Shown here: positions 1 to 8,770 of the stretch, in pieces
Position numbering within the stretch: position 1 is the first letter of the stretch
Layout: each line of letters begins with the position of its first letter
NCBI RefSeq assembly: GCF_023634865.1
Contig: NZ_JAMLJN010000001.1
Location: 463,780 to 527,779 of the forward strand
Reading direction: 5' to 3'
Origin: Flavobacterium fragile
GTDB lineage: Bacteria > Bacteroidota > Bacteroidia > Flavobacteriales > Flavobacteriaceae
Length of the DNA: 64,000 nucleotides
Made by a program: the position numbers and the translations under genes
The notes under the pieces: generated by a model
Seen by the model: only the letters and a program-made list of their open reading frames with translations
Told to the model about the DNA's origin: nothing
The model's database searches: none

Positions 1-1939
1 ATACAGGATAATTATCGTTTTGAATGTTAATCTTTCCATCTGGTCGTGAAATATATTTTTGTCCAAAACGAATGCGCGTTCCTAGACTCGCTTTAATTAT
101 GTGGTGTTGTTCAAACGGCACCGAAGTAAAATTATAAGGTTGTAGTGGATCGTTTGAAAAATATAGATCGTTTTTTTTGGCAAAGCTATAAGAGGTATTA
201 TTGAATAAAGCACGACGGTTTTCATATACTAATTTACCCGAAGCAAAAATACCATTGGTTACTTCTCTACCATAGTTAACTTCTGCAAATTCCTTGTTGT
301 ATAATTTCATAAAGTTGTTTCTGAAAAATAGAGAGGCTACCGAGTTTACTAAATTACTGATCGGTTCGTTTGGATTAAACTGACTTATTGCACTACCACC
401 ACTCAGGCTAATATATGCGTTGTTTTTATTGTTAAATCGATGGTAAATATTTCCCTTTACCCGAAGGCGGTCTTCGGCAAATCCATAATTAAAAGTTGAG
501 GAAATAGATGTGTATTTTCCTGTTTCTTCATTCCGCTTGGTATATGAAAAACCACTATTTAAGTTATATCCCTGAACCGTATTAAAACTTAAAGAACCTA
601 CAGTAGACAAACCTTGATAGTTGAAACTCCAGTTTTTAAATGAATTCTTATACGTATAACCCGAAATAATCTTTAATAACTTGAATTTATTTCCTTTAGC
701 ATCAATCGAATCCAGATAGACTTGCGATTTTCTGATGGTTTGGATGCTGTCTTTTTTTACATAGTTTTTAGTTTCTTCCTCGGTTAAGGGAACCGGACGA
801 TTTTCTTCCCAATAAGAAGTGTCTTTTTTATTGGCATTTTCGGCAAAAGTAACAATTTCTTTCCCAAAAGTCTTCTTCTCGAAAGTGTCTTTAAAGTTGT
901 AGTTTGTGAAAACGTGCGTAAATTTCCCTGTGAACTTCATTCCGAAAATCCCTGCTTCAAAATCTAAAGCTTGTATATTTTTAACCCAAATTTCACTGTC
1001 TGAATTATAACTGAAGTTCTGAGTTAATTTCATATTTTCCAGAATAGGTTGTTGCATACGATACCCTTTAATGTCAAGGTCGATTCCAAAAATTGCCCAA
1101 GAATCTTCTACAATATAAATATAGCCTTCAAAAACAGGTTCTTTATCGCGTTTAGGAGTAACTAAAATTTTATTGATTAACTGATTTTTGTCGTCGTAAA
1201 AGAAACTTTCTAATTTAAATTTGTAGTAATTAAAAGCATTGTCAGCAATAGGAGATACCATATTAATTCCAAAATCAATATAGTTTTCATAGAAATCATA
1301 ATTGGTATTTAAAGCCGTATTGTAACTAAAACCATTGTCATTTCCAGCTATTTTAGAAGCTATAATTTCCTCTTTTAAATTATCGGGCTTTTCAAATTTA
1401 ATTTTAGAAACCGTTTCCGATTGATAAATAATACCGCTACGAGTAGAATCAAGATTGCCGTCTAAGTCACCAATTTCAACTCCCATAAATTTCTTTGGAA
1501 TGTCTTTGGCTCTAAAAATACCTCTTGAATAAAAATCGGCTTCAAACTTATCGGTTTTAGCAGCATTTTTCTTTTTTGACTTAATAGTATTTCTTATGAT
1601 TTCATTAGCAGGATTATCGCCATTCATAACCACAACCTCTTTCAACTGAAAATATTCTTCTTGTAATACTACATCAAATTCGTACGGAAAGTTGGTAATA
1701 TTTAGAATATGTTTCTGACTTTTAAAACCCAAGCATTGAAAAATAAGATGCACATTTTTTTTATCGGGTACATTTAATTCGTAATTACCTAATTCGTTAG
1801 AGGTGGTGCTTATGTAGGTATTCTCTATGTAAATATTTACAAATGGAACTGGATTACCCTCTTTGTCTTTAATAGTACCTTTTATTTGTGAAAATGCAAA
1901 GGAGCTAATGCTTAATAGGACAAGTAGAATTTTATTCAT
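1..1939 (-). CDS. DUF5686 / carboxypeptidase-regulatory-like outer-membrane protein (partial)
   Basis: The frame is open from an ATG at 1939 to the left edge of the window, so about 646 residues are visible and the C-terminus is missing. The start MNKILLVLLSISSFAFSQ is a Sec signal peptide. It is followed by a carboxypeptidase-D regulatory-like domain (about residues 19-105, with the typical pattern of IKGTIKDKEGNPVPFVNIYI) and then a long region matching my memory of DUF5686, rich in alternating aromatic and polar residues as in an outer-membrane beta-barrel. Proteins of this class are common in Bacteroidota; their substrate is unknown. The start lies 44 bases after the aroQ stop, so the two may be co-transcribed. 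Placement in the family is fairly sure; the function is not known. Confidence 0.8.
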   Translation of the reverse strand, partial: MNKILLVLLSISSFAFSQIKGTIKDKEGNPVPFVNIYIENTYISTTSNELGNYELNVPDKKNVHLIFQCLGFKSQKHILNITNFPYEFDVVLQEEYFQLKEVVVMNGDNPANEIIRNTIKSKKKNAAKTDKFEADFYSRGIFRAKDIPKKFMGVEIGDLDGNLDSTRSGIIYQSETVSKIKFEKPDNLKEEIIASKIAGNDNGFSYNTALNTNYDFYENYIDFGINMVSPIADNAFNYYKFKLESFFYDDKNQLINKILVTPKRDKEPVFEGYIYIVEDSWAIFGIDLDIKGYRMQQPILENMKLTQNFSYNSDSEIWVKNIQALDFEAGIFGMKFTGKFTHVFTNYNFKDTFEKKTFGKEIVTFAENANKKDTSYWEENRPVPLTEEETKNYVKKDSIQTIRKSQVYLDSIDAKGNKFKLLKIISGYTYKNSFKNWSFNYQGLSTVGSLSFNTVQGYNLNSGFSYTKRNEETGKYTSISSTFNYGFAEDRLRVKGNIYHRFNNKNNAYISLSGGSAISQFNPNEPISNLVNSVASLFFRNNFMKLYNKEFAEVNYGREVTNGIFASGKLVYENRRALFNNTSYSFAKKNDLYFSNDPLQPYNFTSVPFEQHHIIKASLGTRIRFGQKYISRPDGKINIQNDNYPV

Positions 1940-1983
1940 AGAAGTTTGTTTTTATAGACGGATATTTCTCTAAAGAGGTTGGA

Positions 1984-2397
1984 TTACATAAAAGATTGTA
2001 AAGCTAATTTATAACTCTGCAGTCCAAAGCCAATAATAATGCCCTTAGCATTTGGTGAAATATAAGATTGATGACGAAATGATTCTCTTGAAAAAGTGTT
2101 GGAAATGTGAACTTCCACAACAGGAGTGGTAATAGCTTTAACCGCATCACCAATACCAATTGAGGTATGTGTGTACGCACCAGCATTCAATATAATGCCA
2201 TCATAACTAAAACCTGTTTCCTGAAGTTTTGAAATAATTTCTCCTTCTATATTACTCTGATAATAGTCTAACGTTACTTTTGGAAATTCCGTTTTTAAGG
2301 TTTCCAAGTATGATTCGAAAGTTGAATTTCCATATACTTCAGGCTCGCGTTTTCCTAAAAGATTGAGATTGGGACCATTTATAATGATGATTTTCAT
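1984..2397 (-). CDS. aroQ: 3-dehydroquinate dehydratase, type II
   Basis: Third step of the shikimate pathway: dehydration of 3-dehydroquinate to 3-dehydroshikimate, in the cytoplasm. The 137-residue length is close to the usual ~145 of type II enzymes. GPNLNLLGKREPEVYG (residues 8-23) carries the catalytic Tyr22. NAGAYTHTS (72-80 region) and VEVHISN (94-100, with His97) are the other signature motifs, and SFRHQS supplies a substrate-binding arginine. The start is the only ATG near the N-terminal motif. The gene precedes a DUF5686 gene on the same strand. In related genomes I remember aroQ lying next to xerD; here xerD is 3.3 kb away, with barrel and small membrane genes between them. Confidence 0.95.
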   Translation of the reverse strand: MKIIIINGPNLNLLGKREPEVYGNSTFESYLETLKTEFPKVTLDYYQSNIEGEIISKLQETGFSYDGIILNAGAYTHTSIGIGDAVKAITTPVVEVHISNTFSRESFRHQSYISPNAKGIIIGFGLQSYKLALQSFM

Positions 2398-2420
2398 ACG
2401 AATGTTTTTGTAAAAATAAA

Positions 2421-2447
2421 AAAACCATTCCTTTTGAGAATGGTTTT
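2421..2447 (-). terminator. Rho-independent terminator after the 2473-3027 barrel gene
   Basis: A perfect 10-bp stem, AAAACCATTC / GAATGGTTTT, with a 7-nt loop. On the minus strand it is followed by a T-rich run. It ends transcription of the minus-strand barrel gene before aroQ. Confidence 0.75.
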
Positions 2448-2472
2448 AGTAAAATATTCTGATAACATATCA

Positions 2473-3027
2473 TTAAAACATCAGTCCAACCGATAACTGA
2501 ACCGCTGAATTTTTAACATCAGCATCTTTTTTAGCTTCCGTTAAACCTGCCACGTAACGACCAGATACAAATATCTTTTTAGTTAGTTTATAACTTAAAC
2601 CACCAGCAAGGCCAACTTCAAAAGGATTCGTGTCGTTAGCGTCTACTTTATTTCTCTCGCTAACTAATACCGAGGCTTGTGGACCAAACTCTAAACTTAA
2701 ACCATTAGACGTTAAATAGAATTTAGCCAATACTGGTAACGACAAATATCCCAACTCGTTTTTAATTTCGTCAGAAAGGTATTTAAGTTTAGCGCCTTGG
2801 GTAGAATACAAAAGCTCAGGTTGAATAGCAAAATTGTCAAATACTTTTAATTCAGCTATAAGTCCACCATGGTAGTTAGTGATAGCGCTTGTTTCTATAT
2901 TTCCAATGCTGCTGCCTGAGTAATTGGTGAAGCTAGCTCCTCCTTTAATGCCCAATGTTAATAACTGTGCTTGAGAAAAATTTGTTCCAAGGAACAAAAC
3001 TAATAAGGTTGCGAATACTTTTTTCAT
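2473..3027 (-). CDS. PorT-like outer-membrane beta-barrel protein
   Basis: A 184-residue protein with a signal peptide (MKKVFATLLVLFLGTNFSQAQ). The mature part begins LTLGIKGGASFTNYSG and ends with strand-like segments finishing in VGLMF, a terminal aromatic residue typical of outer-membrane barrels. This matches the PorT family / OMP_b-brl_2 type, about eight short strands. Such proteins are abundant in Flavobacteriia, and most have no assigned function; only the original PorT is linked to type IX secretion. The gene is transcribed alone and followed by a strong terminator. It diverges from another barrel gene across a 304-bp spacer. Confidence 0.8.
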   Translation of the reverse strand: MKKVFATLLVLFLGTNFSQAQLLTLGIKGGASFTNYSGSSIGNIETSAITNYHGGLIAELKVFDNFAIQPELLYSTQGAKLKYLSDEIKNELGYLSLPVLAKFYLTSNGLSLEFGPQASVLVSERNKVDANDTNPFEVGLAGGLSYKLTKKIFVSGRYVAGLTEAKKDADVKNSAVQLSVGLMF

Positions 3028-3331
3028 TTAATTAATTTTTTAATTATAACGGAATCTAGCGCTTTTTAGTATAAAACCCGATAAAATACACTTTTTAACG
3101 ATTTTAGGAACTGTTTGAAAATTAGTATTTTACTTTTTTTGCTAAGTTTTAAGCACTATTAACAAGTATTAAAGTTAATATAAAATCGTTAATTTTTAAA
3201 ACTACAACATGTTGATTATTAACAATTTCGTTTTTAATTGTTAATAAAATTGTTAATAACCTCTAAAAACATTTTTTTACGTAAGAAAAAATGGCATAAA
3301 TTTGTTCTACTAACTTTAAATTTAAACTAAA
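3028..3331. other. Divergent intergenic region with repeated 12-mer AATTGTTAATAA
   Basis: A very AT-rich 304-bp spacer between two divergent barrel genes. It holds the exact 12-mer AATTGTTAATAA twice in tandem (3236-3247 and 3248-3259) and once inverted (3216-3227). There is a related shorter copy near 3156-3167 and the palindrome CAACATGTTG at 3205-3214. No coding potential is seen. The repeats lie just upstream of the promoter for the gene at 3332, so they look like operator sites. Confidence 0.6.
3297..3304 (+). promoter_or_regulatory. Bacteroidota-type -7 box (TAAATTTG)
   Basis: TAAATTTG fits the TAnnTTTG consensus and lies 27 bases before the ATG at 3332. A -33 TTG is not evident at the right distance; a T-rich TTTTTTTAC lies there instead. 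It is the probable promoter of the 197-residue barrel gene. Confidence 0.6.
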
Positions 3332-3925
3332 ATGAAAAAAGTTTTATTATCAGCTGTAGCATTATTGGCTTTCGGTTTTGCTAACGCACAAGAAGGAAAA
3401 GGTAATGGTGGTTTCTCAAAAGGAGATGTATTTGTAACTGGTGCTTTCACTTTTGGAACTACAAATGACAAAAACAATGATGTGAAAACGAATTCTTTTG
3501 AAATCGCTCCACAAGTTGGTTTCTTCGTAAATGAAAACATTGCTGTTGGTGGTAAATTAGGTTTCGGTTCTTACAAAACGGAAGATACTGGGGTTGATAC
3601 TGTAGACATGTCAGGGTTAACTTTAGGTGCTTTCGGTCGTTACTATTTTACTCCTGCTAATCAATTTTCATTATTTGGTCAATTAGGTTTTGATTATTCT
3701 TCAATGGAGAATAAATTAACAAATTACAAAGTAAACGGTATTGATGCTGGTTTAGGTTTAGGTATGAATTATTTCGTATCGTCTAACTTTTCTATCGAAG
3801 CTGGTGTAGCTGTTTTAGGTTTTACATCTGAAAAGGCTGATGTTTCTGGTGCAAAGGCTAGTACATCTTTTAATTTTGGAGGTGACTGGAGAGCTGTAAC
3901 TTTCGGAGTTAACTACAAATTCTAA
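3332..3925 (+). CDS. Outer-membrane beta-barrel protein
   Basis: A 197-residue protein with a signal peptide (MKKVLLSAVALLAFGFANAQ). The mature chain is glycine- and aromatic-rich with alternating strands (for example GAFTFGTT, VGFFVNENIAVGGKLGFGSY, GRYYFTPANQFSLFGQLGF) and ends in VNYKF, the usual barrel C-terminus. It resembles the OmpA-barrel-like OMP_b-brl group, with about eight strands and no periplasmic peptidoglycan-binding domain. It has its own promoter and a strong terminator, so it is monocistronic. The repeated 12-mers upstream suggest dedicated regulation. The substrate or role is unknown. Confidence 0.8.
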   Translation: MKKVLLSAVALLAFGFANAQEGKGNGGFSKGDVFVTGAFTFGTTNDKNNDVKTNSFEIAPQVGFFVNENIAVGGKLGFGSYKTEDTGVDTVDMSGLTLGAFGRYYFTPANQFSLFGQLGFDYSSMENKLTNYKVNGIDAGLGLGMNYFVSSNFSIEAGVAVLGFTSEKADVSGAKASTSFNFGGDWRAVTFGVNYKF

Positions 3926-3945
3926 TTTGTAATTAAATAAAAATG

Positions 3946-3973
3946 AAACCCGAGCAATGCTCGGGTTTTTTTG
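3946..3973 (+). terminator. Rho-independent terminator after the barrel gene
   Basis: A perfect 10-bp stem AAACCCGAGC / GCTCGGGTTT with loop AAT, followed directly by a T-run. Confidence 0.9.
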
Positions 3974-4073
3974 TGTTTTTTATTTGTGTATGCATTTAAA
4001 TTGATTAAACTAAATATATTTATGTTATTACAAAATGATTATATGTTAGTTAAATAACAAAAAAAAGGAGCTA

Positions 4074-4409
4074 TTAAGCTCCTTTTGCATACATTAATCT
4101 TCCAATGACGCCAGGCATTCTTTTGCCTTGTATATCGTAAATCGATTTAATCCACATAGGAAATAACATTGGAACCACAATAAATGATAATTTATTAAAA
4201 TTCCATGCTTCTTCAAATTCAAAATGAATAAAATGCATAGTAGCTCTTGTTAATCCACAAGCATAACATTCTATTCCAGCAAGTTGAACCGATAAGCAAA
4301 CACTTTCACCCTTATCAAAAAAATCTGAAGGTAAAGCCCATAAAGCAAAAGGCGTTACAAGAGTAACAATATGAATAGTATAAAAAATAAATTTACGAAT
4401 ATGGCGCAT
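4074..4409 (-). CDS. DUF2752 domain membrane protein
   Basis: A 111-residue protein with two or three membrane segments (about residues 8-27 and 68-92). The DUF2752 signature is present: ECYACGLTRA at 47-56, with Cys48, Cys51 and Arg55. The function is unknown. In Bacteroidota this family is often found next to TM2-domain genes, and here it follows one by 9 bases on the same strand, so the two probably form an operon. The ATG at 4409 is chosen because it begins a basic stretch before the first membrane segment. Confidence 0.85.
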   Translation of the reverse strand: MRHIRKFIFYTIHIVTLVTPFALWALPSDFFDKGESVCLSVQLAGIECYACGLTRATMHFIHFEFEEAWNFNKLSFIVVPMLFPMWIKSIYDIQGKRMPGVIGRLMYAKGA

Positions 4410-4418
4410 TAGAAAAGA

Positions 4419-4772
4419 TTATAGAGTTTTTGCGTAAGAACCGTCTTTAGGTTGTAAATCACCTGTAATGATTCTAATTAAATCGATTAATGCCCAAATA
4501 CCACATCCACCTAATGTAAGTAATTGAACAATTCCTTGCCAAGTGTACCCTAAGTAGAATCTGTGGATTCCTAAACCACCTACTAAAGCAGCTAAAATTA
4601 AAGCTACTAATTGGCTTTTTCCTTCTGCAGCAGCAGCTGGTGAAGATAATTCATCTTCGCTGTTGTCAACAACTGTTACATTGTTTGTACTTTGTACAGG
4701 GAATGATGCATAAGAAACAGATAATGCACCAAACGTTAGCATTAATGCCACGAAAAATAATTTAATTTTCAT
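4419..4772 (-). CDS. TM2 domain-containing protein
   Basis: A 117-residue protein with an N-terminal signal peptide or membrane segment (residues 1-23), a short low-complexity linker and a C-terminal TM2 domain (about 53-112). The domain is two hydrophobic helices joined by the typical GIHRFYLG...W turn, ending GCGIWALIDLIRIITG. TM2 proteins are small inner-membrane proteins of unknown biochemical role. It is the first gene of a two-gene unit with the DUF2752 gene and diverges from the gene at 4822 with only 49 bases between starts. Confidence 0.9.
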   Translation of the reverse strand: MKIKLFFVALMLTFGALSVSYASFPVQSTNNVTVVDNSEDELSSPAAAAEGKSQLVALILAALVGGLGIHRFYLGYTWQGIVQLLTLGGCGIWALIDLIRIITGDLQPKDGSYAKTL

Positions 4773-4821
4773 AATTAAAAGTTTTAGATTTGTACAAAAA
4801 TATAAAAATCCCTAAAAGAAA

Positions 4822-5712
4822 ATGAAAAATCTTATTAAAATTTTATTAATTGTTTTGTTTGTTAGTTTTGATTCTTTTGCACAAGAAAACTTTGAATTTT
4901 TTGGAGCTATTAAATTAAACGGAAACGACAAAACGTTAATAACATATCGCATCGTTTTTCAGGAAAATAATGGGAAAATATCAGGATATTCTATTACTGA
5001 TTTGGATGGAAGTCATGAAACTAAGAATACTATAGTGGGAACTTATGATAAATCAACTAAGCTTTTAACATTTCAAGAAAGGGATATTTTGTACACCAAA
5101 TCAAAATTTGCTCAAAGTTCGTTCTGTTTTGTTAATTTTTCAGGCAAAGTAAAATTGGTTGACAATAGCAGTAAGATTGAAGGTAATTTTAAAGGTTTGT
5201 TTAAAAATAAAACCAAGTGTATTGATGGCACAGTAGCTTTAGTTGGAAGTGCTAAGATTTATAATTTGGCAAAAAAAGTAAACAAGAAAATTCAAAAATC
5301 TAAGCAGATAGACAACGAGGTGAAATTGCGTTCTAATCCAATAGCGATTTTAGATAGTTTGAAAATTAATAAGTTAAGTAAAGATCAAAATCTGAATGTT
5401 TTTTGGGAATCTAAAAAGATTAAAATCGAAATATTTGATGCAGGAAAAGAAGATGGAGATGTTATTACTTTATTTCACAATGGTAAAGTAATTCTTGAGA
5501 ATTATAAAGTGAAGAATGAAAAAAAGATAATAACGGTTCCTGTAAATCTAGATGAAAAGAATGAGTTTAAGATTTTAGCTATTAATGAAGGAACAATTCT
5601 TCCAAATACAGCAAAAATTATTCTAATTGATGAAAATCGGACTTTTGAATTGTTGACCTCGTTCAAGAAATCCGAAAATGCCTCTATTACTCTAATTAAA
5701 AAGGAATTATAG
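4822..5712 (+). CDS. Secreted protein of unknown function
   Basis: A 296-residue protein that I do not recognise. It starts with a signal peptide (MKNLIKILLIVLFVSFDSFAQ). The N-terminal half (about 22-145) alternates polar and hydrophobic residues as in a beta-rich lipocalin-like fold. The middle is lysine-rich, and the last 100 residues (from about FWESKKIKIEIFDAGKED) look like an Ig-like beta-sandwich with an 'FDAGKEDGD' acidic turn. Such domains occur in extracellular Bacteroidota proteins. It ends 17 bases before xerD on the same strand, so read-through into xerD is likely. Confidence 0.6.
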   Translation: MKNLIKILLIVLFVSFDSFAQENFEFFGAIKLNGNDKTLITYRIVFQENNGKISGYSITDLDGSHETKNTIVGTYDKSTKLLTFQERDILYTKSKFAQSSFCFVNFSGKVKLVDNSSKIEGNFKGLFKNKTKCIDGTVALVGSAKIYNLAKKVNKKIQKSKQIDNEVKLRSNPIAILDSLKINKLSKDQNLNVFWESKKIKIEIFDAGKEDGDVITLFHNGKVILENYKVKNEKKIITVPVNLDEKNEFKILAINEGTILPNTAKIILIDENRTFELLTSFKKSENASITLIKKEL

Positions 5713-5729
5713 TCGTCAATTGCGTTATA

Positions 5730-6629
5730 ATGAGTACATGGCAATCATATATTAAAGAATATCAAAATTACCTTCGATTAGAGCGAGGGCTTTCTAAAAA
5801 TACCATTGAAAATTATACATTTGATATTGAAAAGTTGGTATTGTTTTTAGAACAAAATGATATTGTAGTTTCCCCAATTCAAATTTCTGAAGAAACGATT
5901 CAGGAGTTTGTATATGCTATTTCATCCAAAGTAAATGCGCGAAGCCAATCTCGAATTATATCGGGTTTAAAAAGTTTTTTTAATTATTTGATATTTGAGG
6001 ATTATCGAAATGATAGTCCACTCGAATTGATTGAAGTGCCAAAAATAGGAAGAAAATTACCTGATACATTAGCTACCGAAGAAATTGACGCTTTAATAGC
6101 GGCTATAGATTTGTCTACACCAGAAGGTGAAAGAAACAAAGCGATGCTTGAAACTTTATACAGTTGTGGTTTGCGCGTTTCAGAATTAATAGGATTAAAA
6201 TTATCTGATTTATTTTTTGAAGAAGGCTTTATTAAAATAACAGGAAAAGGGAACAAGCAACGTTTTGTGCCTGTAGGGCAATCTACTATAAAATACATTA
6301 CTTCTTATGTGAATTTAATTCGCGTGCATTATCCGGTTCAAAAGGGACATGAGGATACCTTGTTTTTGAATAGGAGGGGAAAGCAACTTACAAGGGCAAT
6401 GGTATTTACTATAATTAAAGATTTAGCGGTAAAAATCAATTTAAATAAAACGATTAGTCCGCATACATTCCGTCATTCTTTTGCTACTCATTTGTTAGAG
6501 AACGGTGCCGATTTACGTTCTATTCAATTAATGTTGGGCCACGAGTCCATAACAACTACTGAAGTCTACATGCACTTAGATCGTAAATTCCTTTCAGAAG
6601 TGTTAAAGAATTTCCACCCGAGAGCCTAG
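5730..6629 (+). CDS. xerD: Site-specific tyrosine recombinase XerD-like
   Basis: It resolves chromosome dimers by strand exchange at dif and acts in the cytoplasm near the septum. At 299 residues it has the normal length. The N-terminal SAM-like DNA-binding domain covers about 1-90 and the catalytic domain 105-299. All catalytic residues are visible: Arg149 (SCGLRVSEL), Lys173 (TGKGNKQR), His245 and Arg248 (SPHTFRHS), His271 (LGHESI) and the nucleophile Tyr280 (TEVYMHL). It is not associated with an integrated element here, so a housekeeping role is more likely than phage integration. A shared bidirectional terminator follows. Confidence 0.92.
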   Translation: MSTWQSYIKEYQNYLRLERGLSKNTIENYTFDIEKLVLFLEQNDIVVSPIQISEETIQEFVYAISSKVNARSQSRIISGLKSFFNYLIFEDYRNDSPLELIEVPKIGRKLPDTLATEEIDALIAAIDLSTPEGERNKAMLETLYSCGLRVSELIGLKLSDLFFEEGFIKITGKGNKQRFVPVGQSTIKYITSYVNLIRVHYPVQKGHEDTLFLNRRGKQLTRAMVFTIIKDLAVKINLNKTISPHTFRHSFATHLLENGADLRSIQLMLGHESITTTEVYMHLDRKFLSEVLKNFHPRA

Positions 6630-6650
6630 TTTGGAATTTATATATAAAAA

Positions 6651-6675
6651 AAAGGATGTCATAATAACATCCTTT
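6651..6675. terminator. Bidirectional terminator between xerD and rny
   Basis: A perfect 9-bp stem AAAGGATGT / ACATCCTTT with a 7-nt loop, flanked by an A-run on the left and T-rich sequence on the right. It serves the convergent genes xerD and rny. Confidence 0.8.
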
Positions 6676-6697
6676 CTTTATATCAATATTTGTGCGA

Positions 6698-8260
6698 TTA
6701 CTTCGCAATATTTACTGCTCTAGTTTCACGAATAACAGTAATTTTCACTTGACCTGGGTACGTCATTTCAGTTTGAATTTTTTGTGAGATATCAAAAGAA
6801 AGATTAGCAGCAGCTTCATCAGATACTTTTTCACTTTCTACAATCACACGTAATTCTCTACCTGCTTGAATTGCATAGGCGTTTTTCACTCCATTGAATC
6901 CAAAAGCAATATCTTCTAAGTCTTTCAAACGTTGGATGTAAGAATCTAAAACTTGTCTTCTTGCTCCAGGACGTGCTCCGGAAATAGCATCACAAACTTG
7001 GATGATTGGCGAAATCAAGGATTTCATTTCAATTTCGTCGTGGTGCGCCCCAATAGCATTACAAACTTCTTCTTTTTCACCATATTTTTCAGCCCATTGC
7101 ATACCTAAAATAGCGTGAGGTAATTCACTCTCAGTATCTGGAACTTTTCCAATATCGTGTAGTAAACCAGCTCTTTTTGCTAATTTAACGTTTAATCCTA
7201 ATTCAGCGGCCATGATACCACATAACTTAGCTACTTCTCTTGAGTGTTGTAGTAAGTTTTGTCCGTAAGACGAACGATATTTCATTCTACCTACCACTTT
7301 AATCAATTCTGGGTGTAATCCGTGGATTCCTAAATCAATTACAGTGCGTTTACCAGTTTCAATGATTTCTTCATCAATTTGTTTAGCTGTTTTAGCTACA
7401 ACTTCTTCAATGCGAGCAGGGTGAATACGCCCGTCAGTTACTAATTTGTGTAATGCCAAACGAGCGATTTCTCTTCTTACAGGATCAAAACAAGATAAGA
7501 TGATAGCTTCAGGCGTGTCGTCTACAATAATTTCAACACCTGTTGCAGCTTCTAAGGCTCTAATGTTACGACCTTCACGTCCGATGATTCTACCTTTCAC
7601 ATCGTCCGATTCAATGTTAAAAACAGATACACAATTTTCAACTGCTTCTTCCGTACCCACTCTTTGAATGGTATTGATGATAATCTTTTTAGCTTCTTGT
7701 TGAGCTGTCATTTTAGCTTCTTCAACAGTGTCTTGAATAAAAGACATGGCTGTAGTTTTCGCTTCTGCTTTTAAACTTTCAACTAATTGGTTTTTAGCTT
7801 CTTCTGCCGATAAGCCAGAAATAGTTTCAAGTTGCTCCACTTGGCTTTTGTGTAACTTGTCTATTTCTTGTTGTTTTTTGTCTAAATACTCAATTTTAGC
7901 ATTGTAATCAGCAATTTTAGCTTCTGCTTCATCAGCTGCTTTTTTGGCTCTTGCCAATTCGTTTGAAACCTGTGATTCTTTATCGCGAGTTCTTTTTTCG
8001 GCTTCTGCCATTTTTTTGTCACGAGCTAGAATTACTTGTTCATGCTCAGCTTTTAATTCTAAAAACTTTTCTTTAGCTTGTAGAATCTTATCTTTTTTAG
8101 CGGCTTCCGCTTCAGTTTTAGCGTCTTTTAAAATCGAAGCTGCTTCTTTTTTTGCGTTTTTGATTAGGTTTGAAACATTGCTTTTTTCTAAGAATTTAGC
8201 AATTCCAAAACCTCCTGCAATACCGACAACAATTCCAATTATTATACTTACTATATCCAT
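6698..8260 (-). CDS. rny: Ribonuclease Y
   Basis: A membrane-anchored endoribonuclease that starts mRNA decay. At 520 residues it is the expected size. Domains in order: an N-terminal membrane helix (about 3-24), a long Ala/Lys/Glu-rich coiled coil (about 25-195), a KH domain (about 215-275, with [15 protein letters not shown]) and an HD phosphohydrolase domain with [10 protein letters not shown] and GAHHDEIEM. The gene lies directly downstream of a 6S-like RNA and zapA on the same strand, an order I associate with Flavobacteriia. The ATG at 8260 immediately precedes the hydrophobic anchor. Confidence 0.96.
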   Translation of the reverse strand: MDIVSIIIGIVVGIAGGFGIAKFLEKSNVSNLIKNAKKEAASILKDAKTEAEAAKKDKILQAKEKFLELKAEHEQVILARDKKMAEAEKRTRDKESQVSNELARAKKAADEAEAKIADYNAKIEYLDKKQQEIDKLHKSQVEQLETISGLSAEEAKNQLVESLKAEAKTTAMSFIQDTVEEAKMTAQQEAKKIIINTIQRVGTEEAVENCVSVFNIESDDVKGRIIGREGRNIRALEAATGVEIIVDDTPEAIILSCFDPVRREIARLALHKLVTDGRIHPARIEEVVAKTAKQIDEEIIETGKRTVIDLGIHGLHPELIKVVGRMKYRSSYGQNLLQHSREVAKLCGIMAAELGLNVKLAKRAGLLHDIGKVPDTESELPHAILGMQWAEKYGEKEEVCNAIGAHHDEIEMKSLISPIIQVCDAISGARPGARRQVLDSYIQRLKDLEDIAFGFNGVKNAYAIQAGRELRVIVESEKVSDEAAANLSFDISQKIQTEMTYPGQVKITVIRETRAVNIAK

Positions 8261-8282
8261 ATGTGTGTTAAAAAAATTATAT

Positions 8283-8439
8283 AAAAAAAGCCTACATTAG
8301 GTGTTTGTATAAACTCTGTTATACAAGATTTGAGCTAACTTGCAGTTCAAACTTCCCACTAAAGGGCCTGTTATAGTTGCAAAGATTTACTCGTTTAATT
8401 TGTTAGTGTTGAGTTTATCAAATATATACTAATGTAGGC
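8283..8439 (-). ncRNA. ssrS: 6S RNA candidate (ssrS)
   Basis: Between zapA and rny the minus strand can form one long rod-like hairpin of about 150 nt. The outer closing stem is a perfect 11 bp (GCCTACATTAG at 8439-8429 with CTAATGTAGGC at 8300-8290). A second 8-bp helix (ATAAACTC with GAGTTTAT) lies inside it, then a large open central region, and a small apical hairpin around CCC-TTTAGT-GGG. A run of seven T (8289-8283) follows the last stem, as in a terminator. The rod shape, the central bubble and the position after zapA match 6S RNA, which binds RNA polymerase. The 5' end is inferred from the stem; no clear promoter was seen, so it may be processed from a zapA transcript. Confidence 0.75.
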
Positions 8440-8469
8440 AGTATCTTTGTTTTATTTGTAAGAACGTAT

Positions 8470-8763
8470 TTATTTTGAGAGTAACTCACTCAGTTTTTTA
8501 TCCAAATTTTGCAATCTGGTAATGCTGATTTCATTATTATTAGAGTTATTGATTTCTTTTTGTTCTACCTGAGCTGCAAATTGTAATGCACACATCGCTA
8601 GTACGTCTTGCTTGTCCCTTACCGCATAGTTTTGTTCAAACTGTTTTATCATAGCATCGATTTTTTTTGAAGCACTTCTAAGTCCTTCTTCTTGTGATGG
8701 TTCCACAGTTAAGGGATACACACGATCTGCTATTGATATTTTAATTTTCAGTTTTTCACTCAT
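8470..8763 (-). CDS. zapA: Cell division protein ZapA
   Basis: ZapA bundles FtsZ filaments at the division ring. At 97 residues it is the right length. The N-terminal part (KLKIKISIADRVYPLTVEPS) is the typical globular beta-hairpin that precedes the EE..LR.A...I...I motif (here EEGLRSASKKIDAMIKQF), and the C-terminal half is a coiled coil (MCALQFAAQVEQKE...). It follows a 97-residue coiled-coil gene by 7 bases and precedes the 6S-like RNA. Confidence 0.92.
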   Translation of the reverse strand: MSEKLKIKISIADRVYPLTVEPSQEEGLRSASKKIDAMIKQFEQNYAVRDKQDVLAMCALQFAAQVEQKEINNSNNNEISITRLQNLDKKLSELLSK

Positions 8764-8770
8764 GTGATTT

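Noticed and set aside
5730..6629. XerD as the integrase of a mobile element
   Set aside because: No attachment-site repeats or phage genes nearby; the length and motifs are those of the housekeeping recombinase.
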